From NCBI GenBank assembly GCA_002695185.1, contig NZOF01000120.1:1-40529 (forward strand): a stretch of DNA of 40,529 nt, in the 5' to 3' direction. A program made the translations under genes and the position numbers. Below are positions 33,434-40,327 of the stretch, one piece after another (positions within the stretch are counted from its first letter, which is position 1; each line of letters opens with the position of its first letter). The notes beneath the pieces were generated by a model. It had not been told where the DNA came from, made no database searches, and saw nothing but the letters and a program-made list of their open reading frames with translations. This DNA comes from Erythrobacter sp. GTDB lineage: Bacteria; Pseudomonadota; Alphaproteobacteria; Sphingomonadales; Sphingomonadaceae.

Positions 33434-34279
33434 ATGACTGCCCCGCAAACCAAGACCTTTTTCATCACCGGCGTCAGTTCGGGCCTCGGCCGCGCCTTTG
33501 CGGAGGCCGCGCTGGACGCCGGGCACCGCGTCGCGGGCACGGTGCGGCGGGCAGAGGATGCCGCCAGCTTCTGCGCCCTTGCCCAAGATCGCGCCCATGC
33601 CGTGACTCTCGACGTGACCGATTATGCCGCGATCCCCGCCGCGGTAGAGGAGGCGGAAAGCGCGCTCGGCCCGATCGACGTGCTGGTGAACAATGCGGGC
33701 TATGGCCACGAGGGTGTGCTGGAGGAATCCTCGATCGATGAGCTGCAGCGCCAGTTCGCCGCCAATGTCTATGGTCCGGTGGCGCTGATGCAGGCGGTGC
33801 TGCCCGGCATGCGCGCGCGGCGCAGCGGGCACATCGTCAACGTCACCTCCATGGGCGGCTTCATCACCATGCCGGGGATCAGCTTCTATTGCGGCAGCAA
33901 GTTCGCGCTGGAAGGGATTTCGGAGGCGCTGGGCAAGGAGGTCGCCGCCCTCGGCATCCATGTGACCGCGCTGGCGCCGGGCCAGTTCCGCACCGACTGG
34001 GCGGGCCGCTCGATGCAGCGCACGCCGCGCGCCATTGCCGATTACGATGCGGTGATGGATCCCCTGCGCGCCGCCCGCAAGGAAAAGAGCGGCAACCAGC
34101 CCAACGATCCCGCCAAGGCCGCCGCCGCCCTGCTAAAGCTGGTGGCGAGCGATAATCCGCCCGCCCGCCTTCTGCTGGGCGAGGATGCGCTGGCGCTGGT
34201 GGAGCAGAAGCTGGACGATGTGCGCGAAGAGATCGGCGCGTGGGAGGATGTGACCCGCTCTACCGGCTATGCGGGGTGA
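33434..34279 (+). CDS. SDR-family oxidoreductase controlled by the TetR neighbour
   Basis: A 281-residue classical SDR. It has the nucleotide motif GVSSGLG (residues 13-19), NNAGYG, the catalytic Ser in NVTSMGG and Tyr/Lys in FYCGSKFALEG (about residue 154), then PGQFRTDWAG. The ATG at 33434 is chosen because a CGGAG ribosome site lies 6 bases upstream; an ATG at 33419 in the same frame has none. Pairing with a divergent TetR gene suggests inducible turnover of a hydrophobic or toxic alcohol/aldehyde. Confidence 0.88.
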   Translation: MTAPQTKTFFITGVSSGLGRAFAEAALDAGHRVAGTVRRAEDAASFCALAQDRAHAVTLDVTDYAAIPAAVEEAESALGPIDVLVNNAGYGHEGVLEESSIDELQRQFAANVYGPVALMQAVLPGMRARRSGHIVNVTSMGGFITMPGISFYCGSKFALEGISEALGKEVAALGIHVTALAPGQFRTDWAGRSMQRTPRAIADYDAVMDPLRAARKEKSGNQPNDPAKAAAALLKLVASDNPPARLLLGEDALALVEQKLDDVREEIGAWEDVTRSTGYAG

Positions 34280-34397
34280 GGTGAGGTGAGCTGGCGCTGG
34301 GCCGGGCGAGGGATCGGAGCACCGCCTGCCGTGCCTGCCACGAATACCTAATCCGCCTTAGTCTTTCCGAAAGCATCGACACCCCATCACCGATGCC

Positions 34398-35138
34398 ATG
34401 CGCAGATCTCCATCATCCATCGCACGGGCGGTAGCATTGCTTGTGGCTGCACTGGCCATGGCGGGGTGCGAGAAGGTCGATCGGACCCCTGACTATCGCT
34501 TCCGCCTTACTGTCGAGGTCGAGACGCCCGATGGGCTCAAGTCCGGATCTTCCGTGATCGAGGTCGAAACGGATGGCGCTAGCGAATACGCGATTCCCAC
34601 GCCGGGTCGGGTCAGCACCAATGTCCGCGGGCAGGCGGCGGCTGTCGATCTTGGAGACGGGCAGGTGCTGTTTGCAATGCTCAGGTCCGAGATCAGTTAC
34701 GATTGGGCCTCCAATATCATGTTCATGCTTGCACCCAAATACTCAGGTGAAAACGCATTCGAGGCAAGGTATGATGCGATGCTGAATAGGCGATCAGCGA
34801 TCCGGGTTCCACGGTTTTGGCGACGCGGGCTACTCAGGGGTGTTTCCGCCTATCCCATGCTGGTGACTTTCGAAGACATTCAGGACCCCGAAAGTGCCGT
34901 GAAAGTGGACCCGGACGATCTGGCCGCACGGTTCGGCGAAGGCGTCAGGCTCAAGCACATTACAGTTCAAATGACCGACGATCCCGTTTCAACCGGGATC
35001 GAACGACTTCTCCCTTGGCTTGATGACTTTCGGCGTAGGAACCTGGATGGTTCATCGTCAGTAGCTGCTGACGCAACGAAGGACGAGCTAAAATATACGC
35101 TGTCAGCCGCGAGTTTTAGTACGGAGTTCTACCGCTAA
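34398..35138 (+). CDS. lipoprotein of unknown function
   Basis: A 246-residue lipoprotein with a signal and lipobox AMAGC (Cys at residue 24). The mature part begins with a beta-rich segment (DYRFRLTVEVETPDGLKSGSSVIEVE). Similar Erythrobacter-group proteins exist in memory only as hypothetical. Codon use becomes AT-richer toward the 3' end, unlike the neighbours. It converges on the VTT-family gene (30 bp). Confidence 0.7.
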   Translation: MRRSPSSIARAVALLVAALAMAGCEKVDRTPDYRFRLTVEVETPDGLKSGSSVIEVETDGASEYAIPTPGRVSTNVRGQAAAVDLGDGQVLFAMLRSEISYDWASNIMFMLAPKYSGENAFEARYDAMLNRRSAIRVPRFWRRGLLRGVSAYPMLVTFEDIQDPESAVKVDPDDLAARFGEGVRLKHITVQMTDDPVSTGIERLLPWLDDFRRRNLDGSSSVAADATKDELKYTLSAASFSTEFYR

Positions 35139-35168
35139 AGCGCGGACGCCAGCGAGCGCAGCCCCGCC

Positions 35169-35819
35169 TCAGGCCGCCGGGTTTACCTCGGTCGCATTGG
35201 CGCAGACGCCGCCTTCCTCGCTGCTGCCGCCCAGCTGGGTGATGGCCAGCACGCCGCCCACCACCAGCACTACGAAGACCGTGGTGACCGTGCCCAGATA
35301 TTTGTCGATCACGCGCTTGATCGGGGCGCCGAAGACGCGGAACAGGATGCCCACCGTCATGAAGATCAGCGCGCGGGCGAACAGGCTCGACAGCACGAAG
35401 GTGACGAGGTTCATGCCGATGAAACCGGCGGTGATCGTCAGCAGCTTGAACGGCACCGGCGTGGCGCCCGCGATCAGGATCGCCTCGAAATCATATTCGC
35501 GCAAATGGCAGGCGGCGACGGGGAAGGCCTCGGTCAGGCCCAGCGCGTTGATCAGCCACACGCCCACCGTATCGTACAGCCCCCAGCCGATCGCATAGCC
35601 CAGCAGCGCGCCCGCGACCGAGGCCAGCGTGGCTACAGCTGCAAACTTCACCGCCTTTTTCGGTTCGGCCAGACACATGAGGCCCAGCAGCGGATGCGGC
35701 GGGAGCGGGAAGAAAGAGGATGCGACGAAGGCAAAGAACGCCAGCCACCACACCGCATGCGGGTGCGAGGCCTTGTCCATGGTCCATTCGTAAAGCCCGC
35801 GCAGCGGTTTCATCAGCAT
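35169..35819 (-). CDS. VTT/DedA-like (YqaA-type) inner-membrane protein
   Basis: A 216-residue polytopic membrane protein with about five hydrophobic segments. The SNARE-assoc/VTT pattern is recognisable: FVASSFFPLPPHPLLGLMCL, VAGALLGYAIGWGLYD, ILIAGATPVPFKLLTITAGFIGMNL with the conserved Pro-Phe-Lys loop, and ARALIFMTVGIL. DedA-family members act as phospholipid (undecaprenyl phosphate, phosphatidylethanolamine) scramblases or transporters. The start may be ATG 35819 or 35813. Confidence 0.85.
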   Translation of the reverse strand: MLMKPLRGLYEWTMDKASHPHAVWWLAFFAFVASSFFPLPPHPLLGLMCLAEPKKAVKFAAVATLASVAGALLGYAIGWGLYDTVGVWLINALGLTEAFPVAACHLREYDFEAILIAGATPVPFKLLTITAGFIGMNLVTFVLSSLFARALIFMTVGILFRVFGAPIKRVIDKYLGTVTTVFVVLVVGGVLAITQLGGSSEEGGVCANATEVNPAA

Positions 35820-35884
35820 GGCGAGGCGTTTAGGGGCTGATGCGGAGGCGGGCAAGCGGGTGTGTTCACTCGAAAATGAGGAGC

Positions 35885-36247
35885 TTAGGTTGCTCTCAAC
35901 ATGAAATTGATCTGATTTTCGCGGACACGCTCGATCGTGTAGGACCAACTTTGATCGTCGAGGAAATCGCAATAATTGAGGTCAGGGCAATCTATGCCAA
36001 GCCTGTCGCTTATTGCTGAGACAAACTGGTCTTCACATGGCTGGTCCATGGTGATGTTCACCGAGTAGGTAAAATCAGTTTCGAAATCGTGATCGCCCAC
36101 GGTCTGATTCTCAACCCGGGCGCTCGAGCATAGCGGAAGGCCGGTCTTCTTCTCGAAGAACGCTGGGGTTTCCAGCCGGACTTCGCCGCAAGCCATCAAG
36201 CCACATGCGCCAAAGGCGGCTAACATGTTGAAATTAGACTTCATCAT
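35885..36247 (-). CDS. small cysteine-containing lipoprotein, unknown
   Basis: A 120-residue protein with a short hydrophobic N-terminus and lipobox LMAC (Cys at residue 20). The mature part has four further Cys (LPLCSS, QPCED, IDCPDLNYCDF) that can form two disulfides in the periplasm. The gene is AT-richer than its surroundings. The ATG at 36244 is an alternative start. It lies 65 bp upstream of the VTT-family gene on the same strand. No family recognised. Confidence 0.6.
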   Translation of the reverse strand: MMKSNFNMLAAFGACGLMACGEVRLETPAFFEKKTGLPLCSSARVENQTVGDHDFETDFTYSVNITMDQPCEDQFVSAISDRLGIDCPDLNYCDFLDDQSWSYTIERVRENQINFMLRAT

Positions 36248-36370
36248 TCGTTTTCTCAGTAGCTGTCACCGCGACAAGGACGAACCTTGACACAGGCCGC
36301 ATGGGATACAAGCCGAAAGAAGCAGGTGACTTGATGCGAATTCCTCGCTGCCGAGAACGGCCCACCCAAT

Positions 36371-36389
36371 AATAACCCATTTGGTTATT
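36371..36389. promoter_or_regulatory. operator-like inverted repeat before the packaging promoter
   Basis: AATAACC (36371-36377), 5 bases, GGTTATT (36383-36389): a perfect inverted repeat ending 6 bp upstream of the TTGACA box of the packaging-cluster promoter. Position fits an activator or repressor site. Confidence 0.5.
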
Positions 36390-36394
36390 TGTGC

Positions 36395-36423
36395 TTGACA
36401 TCGTCACGCTGTTCTGGCACATA
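36395..36423 (+). promoter_or_regulatory. candidate promoter of the packaging cluster
   Basis: A perfect TTGACA (36395-36400), a 17-base spacer, and CACATA (36418-36423) preceded by TGG as a weak extended -10. It points at the terminase genes, 90 bp upstream of the first ATG. Confidence 0.5.
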
Positions 36424-36450
36424 ACAGGAACATCGCGATAGTGTGATTCG

Positions 36451-36489
36451 AACGGGCAGGGCCTTCTTCAAGGGGCCGCTGCCCGTTTT
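36451..36489 (+). terminator. terminator-like hairpin in the leader of the packaging cluster
   Basis: AACGGGCAG (36451-36459) pairs with CTGCCCGTT (36479-36487). An inner GGCC/GGCC stem (one bulged G) extends it, and TTTT ends at 36489. It lies between the candidate promoter and the first packaging gene, 24 bp before its ATG. It could terminate a ~60-nt leader RNA, act as an attenuator, or be an old terminator from a lost upstream gene. Confidence 0.65.
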
Positions 36490-36513
36490 GCGTTTTCGAG
36501 CAGATGGAGGACG

Positions 36514-37191
36514 ATGATGAGCAGGCCGGAGCAGACCGATGCCGCGGCGCAGCCCGCGTGGATGGCGGGTTTTCTAAAGGCGCTGAAAGCCGGGAACGGC
36601 GTGCGGCGTGCGGCGGAAATTGCGGGGGTGGCGACTTCCACCGCCTATGACTGGCGGGCGCGCGATGCCGAGTTCGCCTATGACTGGGACGCGGCGCGCG
36701 GGGTGCCGGTGGTGGGGGCGGATTGCTGGGGCGGCGTGCGGCGCGTGGGCAAGCGGCGGATCGCCTGCTTCCTGGAAGCGCTGGCGGAAAGTTCCAACGT
36801 GCGCGCGGCGGCGGCGGCGGCGGATCTGGACACGGCCAGCGTCTATCGTCTGCGCCGCACCGATCCCGATTTCGCGCGGCAATGGTATGCGGCGCTGGCG
36901 GAAGGCTATGACAATCTGGAGATGGAGCTGCTGGCGCATCTGCGCTCGGGCGGCGAAAATCCGCAGGATCCTGGCAGTGTGCGCAAGTTCGACACGGCCG
37001 CCGCGCTGCGCAGCCTGGCCGCCCACCGCGAAAGCGTGGCGCGCGAAAAGGGCCGCCGCGCGCTGGCCGACGAGGCGGCAACCATCGCCTCGATCAACGA
37101 GAAGATCGACAAGCTTCGCCTGCGCGGGCTGGCCAATGACGAGGCCATCCGCGCCTCGCGCAAGCGGGCGGCGAAACGTGCAAGAGGGTGA
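36514..37191 (+). CDS. small terminase-like protein with two helix-turn-helix repeats
   Basis: A 225-residue protein at the head of the packaging cluster. Two related helix-turn-helix units are visible: FLKALKAGNGVRRAAEIAGVATSTAYDWRARDAEFAYDWDAA (from about residue 20) and FLEALAESSNVRAAAAAADLDTASVYRLRRTDPDFARQWYAAL (from about residue 80). A charged helical tail (KGRRALADEAATIASINEKIDKLRLRGL) may mediate oligomerisation. Position and DNA-binding repeats suggest TerS, which recognises or loads DNA for packaging (RcGTA g1 equivalent). GGAGG is well placed before the ATG. Function is inferred. Confidence 0.7.
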   Translation: MMSRPEQTDAAAQPAWMAGFLKALKAGNGVRRAAEIAGVATSTAYDWRARDAEFAYDWDAARGVPVVGADCWGGVRRVGKRRIACFLEALAESSNVRAAAAAADLDTASVYRLRRTDPDFARQWYAALAEGYDNLEMELLAHLRSGGENPQDPGSVRKFDTAAALRSLAAHRESVAREKGRRALADEAATIASINEKIDKLRLRGLANDEAIRASRKRAAKRARG

Positions 37192-37195
37192 GGGC

Positions 37196-38635
37196 GTGGA
37201 GGTGTCGGCGCAGGTCCCCTCGCCTATTCCCTCACCCGTCCCCTCCCGCGGCGTGTGGCTGCGGCGCGGCGGGCGCGAGGGCACGGTGGACCGCGCGCTG
37301 CTGGGCACCATGCTCACCCCGCACGAACTGGCCGCGCTGGGCAGCTATTACTGGGAAGGCTGGGCGCGCGATGCGCAATTGCCGCCGGCCGATGCCAGGC
37401 GGGCGTGGCGCATCTGGCTGATCTGCGCGGGTCGCGGCTTCGGCAAGACCCGCGCGGGCGCCGAATGGGTGCGCGATGTGGCGCGGCACGATCCGAATGC
37501 CCGCATCGCGCTGGTCGGCGCCACGCTGGCCGAGGTGCGCAGCGTGATGGTGGAAGGCGACAGCGGCGTGCTGGCCGCCGCGCCGGGTGCCCTGCCCCCG
37601 CATTACGAGCCCAGCCTGCGCCGCCTGACGTGGGAGAACGGGGCCACGGCCTCGCTCTATTCGGCAGGCGAGCCCGAAAGCCTGCGCGGCCCACAGCATA
37701 GCCATGCCTGGTGCGATGAAATAGCCAAATGGGATAATTCCAGCGATCGGGCCATGTCGGCCTGGCACAATCTGCAACTGACCATGCGGCTGGGCGAAAG
37801 CCCCCGCGTGCTCGCCACCACCACGCCGCGCGCCACCGCGCTGATGCGCCACATCATGGCCGGGGTGGACAGCGGCGAGGTGGCCCTGGCACGCGGGCGC
37901 ACCACCGACAATAGCGAGGTGCTGCCGGGCGCATACCTCTCCGCGATCATCGAACAGTTCGAGGGCAGCGCCTTCGGGCGGCAGGAACTGGCCGGCGAAA
38001 TGGTCGACACGGTGGAAGGCGCGCTGTGGACCCGCGCGCTGATCGACCGCTGCCGTGTGGGGGCTGGAAGCTCTGGCTCCGGCTACGGCTCCGCCCTCCC
38101 CGAACCGCGCCGCGTGGTGGTGGCGGTGGACCCGCCCGCGGGGAGCGGATCGGGCGCCGGCGCCTCGGCCAAGGGCGATGCCTGCGGGATCGTGGTCGCC
38201 ATGCTTGGGGCCGACGGGCTGGCCTATGTCCGCGCCGATTGCACGGTGGAAGGCGCCACGCCCGAACGCTGGGCCCGCGCCGTAGCCGCCGCCGCCAGCG
38301 CCTGGAACGCCGACCGCGTGGTGGCCGAGGCGAACCAGGGCGGCGCGATGGTGGCCAGCGTGCTGCGCGCCGCGGACATCGGCCTGCCGCTCAAACTGGT
38401 GCACGCCACCAAGGGCAAGACCGCCCGCGCCGAACCCGTCGCCGCGCTGTACGAGGCGGGCCGCGTGCGCCACGCCGGCGTATTCGCCGCGCTGGAAGAC
38501 CAGCTCTGCGGCCTCACCACCGGCGGCGGCTACGAAGGCCCCGGCCGCTCCCCCGACCGCGCCGACGCGCTGGTCTGGGCGCTGACCGAGCTGATGCTGG
38601 GCAAGCGGCGGGAGCCGGGGGTGCGGGTGTTGTGA
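37196..38635 (+). CDS. terminase large subunit (GTA/phage packaging ATPase-nuclease)
   Basis: A 479-residue packaging motor. The ATPase has Walker A GRGFGKT (about residues 79-85), Walker B in HAWCDEIAKW (about 172) and the coupling motif LATTTPRAT. The nuclease half has VVAVDPPAG (metal Asp), VVAEANQGGAMV and the closing RSPDRADALVWALTEL. It is similar to RcGTA g2 and phage TerL. The start is uncertain: GTG 37196 has an AAGAGGG site, and ATG 37310 would drop a Pro/Ser-rich N-terminus (PSPIPSPVPS). The TerS-like gene ends 4 bp upstream. Confidence 0.9.
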   Translation: MEVSAQVPSPIPSPVPSRGVWLRRGGREGTVDRALLGTMLTPHELAALGSYYWEGWARDAQLPPADARRAWRIWLICAGRGFGKTRAGAEWVRDVARHDPNARIALVGATLAEVRSVMVEGDSGVLAAAPGALPPHYEPSLRRLTWENGATASLYSAGEPESLRGPQHSHAWCDEIAKWDNSSDRAMSAWHNLQLTMRLGESPRVLATTTPRATALMRHIMAGVDSGEVALARGRTTDNSEVLPGAYLSAIIEQFEGSAFGRQELAGEMVDTVEGALWTRALIDRCRVGAGSSGSGYGSALPEPRRVVVAVDPPAGSGSGAGASAKGDACGIVVAMLGADGLAYVRADCTVEGATPERWARAVAAAASAWNADRVVAEANQGGAMVASVLRAADIGLPLKLVHATKGKTARAEPVAALYEAGRVRHAGVFAALEDQLCGLTTGGGYEGPGRSPDRADALVWALTELMLGKRREPGVRVL

Positions 38636-38658
38636 GGAAACATTCTGGAGAGACTAGA

Positions 38659-38690
38659 AGCACTGGCCCGGGTCAAGCCCGGGCTGACGA
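38659..38690 (+). repeat. REP-like palindrome, copy R1
   Basis: A 32-bp unit just after the terminase gene: AGCACT, then GCCCGGG (38666-38672), loop TCAAG and CCCGGGC (38678-38684), then TGACGA. It matches R3 (39083-39114) at 31 of 32 positions in the same orientation. Confidence 0.9.
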
Positions 38691-38718
38691 AAGAGGGAAT
38701 GGGCGGTTCTCGCCACCC

Positions 38719-38750
38719 CGTCGCCCCGGACTTGATCCGGGGCCGGTGCT
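38719..38750 (-). repeat. REP-like palindrome, copy R2 (inverted)
   Basis: A diverged copy of the same unit in the opposite orientation: stem GCCCCGGA (38723-38730) / TCCGGGGC (38736-38743) around CTTGA, flanked by CGTC and CGGTGCT. With R1 it makes an inverted REP pair, the arrangement called REPIN or BIME in other bacteria. Confidence 0.85.
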
Positions 38751-38765
38751 CGCTTCGGGATGCTC

Positions 38766-39065
38766 TCACAACAGGTGATCGAACAGATCCTCCCATTGCG
38801 GGTTGGCTTTTTCGACGAGAGCGAATTTCCACTCCCGCCGCCAGCGCTTCAGGCGCTTTTCATGCGCGATGCAGGCCTCGATACTCTCTCCGCGTTCCGC
38901 CCAGACGAGGCGGGTTATGCCGCGCCGGGCGCAATAGGCCGAACCATTGCCTTCGCGATGCCGGGTGACGCGGGCGGCGAGCGCGCTGGTGACGCCCACA
39001 TACAGCGCGCCGCGATAGCGATCGGCCATGATGTAGACCCAGCCGCCGGTTTCCTTGCCATCCAT
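38766..39065 (-). CDS. GIY-YIG nuclease, small stand-alone type
   Basis: A 99-residue GIY-YIG endonuclease domain protein. VYI (10-12) and YVG (22-24) form the GIY-YIG strands. R35-H36-R37 holds the catalytic basic positions, and E69 in IAHEKRLKRWRREWK is the metal-binding Glu; the tail NPQWEDLF is typical of the UvrC-N-like stand-alone group. It is encoded against the packaging genes and bordered by the REP-like repeats (R2 16 bp past its stop, R3 18 bp before its ATG). No Shine-Dalgarno sequence is visible. Probably an active nuclease or the partner of the repeats. Confidence 0.9.
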   Translation of the reverse strand: MDGKETGGWVYIMADRYRGALYVGVTSALAARVTRHREGNGSAYCARRGITRLVWAERGESIEACIAHEKRLKRWRREWKFALVEKANPQWEDLFDHLL

Positions 39066-39082
39066 CGGGCCAACAGAAACGC

Positions 39083-39114
39083 AGCACTCGCCCGGGTCAA
39101 GCCCGGGCTGACGA
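39083..39114 (+). repeat. REP-like palindrome, copy R3
   Basis: Same 32-bp unit and orientation as R1, with stem GCCCGGG (39090-39096) / CCCGGGC (39102-39108) around TCAAG. It ends 58 bp before the portal gene. Confidence 0.9.
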
Positions 39115-39172
39115 CCATTGAAACACCACCCTGACCCCGGTTTCCATCGCCGGGCCTATTCGGAGAAACCCC

Positions 39173-40327
39173 ATGTCTTTCCTCACCAGCCTCGCTTCCG
39201 CCTTCAAGGGCGGGGGCGGCACCCGTGTGCCTGTGGCGCGCGGGTTTGTTTCGCCGTGGGATGCGGCCTTCGATGCCGGGCCGAACGCGGCGCCCTTCGA
39301 CTATCGCCGCGCGGTGGGCGAGGCTTATCTTGCCAACCCGGTGGCGCAGCGCAGCGTGCGGATCGTGGCCGAGGGAGTGGGCGGCGCGCCCGTCGCCTGC
39401 GCCGATCCTGCGCTTGCCCGCTTGCTCGCCGGATCATGCGGCACGCAGCCGCTGATGGAAGTGCTGGCGGCGCAATTGGCGCTGCATGGCAATGCCTTCG
39501 TCCAGATCCTGCGCGACGGGGCGGGCGTGCCGGTGGAGCTGTTCCCCCTGCGGCCCGAGCGGGTGCAGGTGGTGGCGGGCGAGGATGGCTGGCCCGCGGC
39601 CTATCGCTATATCCTGGCCGACCGCACGATCACCTTTCCGGTGGAGGATGCAGACGGCTGGCCCGCGATCATCCACCTCAAGCATTTCCACCCGAACGAC
39701 GATCATTATGGCGCCGGCTGCCTGGCCGCCGCCGCCCCGGCAGTGGCGGTCCACAATGCGGCAAGCGAGTGGAACCGCGCGCTGCTGGCCAATGCGGCGC
39801 GGCCATCGGGGGCGCTGGTGTTCGAAAACGGCGATGCGCCCCCGCTGACCGCCGAACAATTCGACCGGCTGAAGGCGGAACTGCACGGCGCCTATCAGGG
39901 CAGCGGCAATGCCGGGCGGCCGATGCTGCTCGAAGGCGGGCTGGACTGGAAGGCGATGAGCATGACGCCCGCCGACATGGATTTCGCCGGGCTGAAGGCC
40001 GCCGCCGCACGCGACATCGCGCTGGCGTTCGGCGTGCCGCCCATGCTGCTCGGCCTGCCGGGCGACAACACCTATGCCAATTACCGCGAGGCCAACCGCG
40101 CGCTGTGGCGCCTCACGCTGCTGCCGCTGGCGGGCAAGATCCTCGCCGGGCTGCACGCCGGGCTGGGCGACTGGTTCGCCGAGGCACCGCAGATCGATGT
40201 CGACCGCGTCCCCGCGCTGGCCGAGGACCGCGAGAAGCTGTGGGCGCAGGTCAGCAGCGCCGATTTCCTGAGCGACGCGGAGAAGCGCGCAATGCTCGGC
40301 CTGTCCCCAATGGAGATGTCCGCATGA
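39173..40327 (+). CDS. HK97-family phage/GTA portal protein
   Basis: A 384-residue portal protein of the HK97 family that forms the ring through which DNA enters the capsid. It has PVAQRSVRIVAEGVGGAPV at the N-terminal part, LHGNAFVQILRDGAGVPVELFPLRPERVQVV, HLKHFHPNDDHYGAGCLAAAAPAVAVHN, and the C-terminal GVPPMLLGLPGDNTYANYREANRALWRLTLLPLA. The order terminase, portal, DUF6127 matches RcGTA-like clusters. Its stop overlaps the start of the next gene (ATGA). Confidence 0.93.
   Translation: MSFLTSLASAFKGGGGTRVPVARGFVSPWDAAFDAGPNAAPFDYRRAVGEAYLANPVAQRSVRIVAEGVGGAPVACADPALARLLAGSCGTQPLMEVLAAQLALHGNAFVQILRDGAGVPVELFPLRPERVQVVAGEDGWPAAYRYILADRTITFPVEDADGWPAIIHLKHFHPNDDHYGAGCLAAAAPAVAVHNAASEWNRALLANAARPSGALVFENGDAPPLTAEQFDRLKAELHGAYQGSGNAGRPMLLEGGLDWKAMSMTPADMDFAGLKAAAARDIALAFGVPPMLLGLPGDNTYANYREANRALWRLTLLPLAGKILAGLHAGLGDWFAEAPQIDVDRVPALAEDREKLWAQVSSADFLSDAEKRAMLGLSPMEMSA

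Larger units (their letters stand above)
38659..39114. mobile_element. putative REP-flanked GIY-YIG cassette
   Basis: The 456-bp block consists of R1 and inverted R2, the GIY-YIG gene, and R3, with R1 and R3 as near-identical 32-bp direct repeats at its ends. It separates the large terminase and portal genes, which are normally adjacent in GTA clusters, and lies on the opposite strand. Mobility is inferred from this layout only. Confidence 0.55.

Noticed and set aside
36234..36422. 62-codon minus-strand frame before the packaging cluster
   Set aside because: No ribosome site or family, and it covers the inverted repeat and promoter elements of the opposite strand.
36427..36452. GGAAC-N17-CGAA, like an EcfG promoter before the packaging genes
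   Set aside because: Two mismatches in the four-base -10 box; the TTGACA promoter just upstream is the better candidate.
36440..36460. GATTCGAAC resembling a tRNA T-loop end, as at a phage attachment site
   Set aside because: The surrounding bases do not form the T stem, acceptor stem or anticodon arm on either strand.
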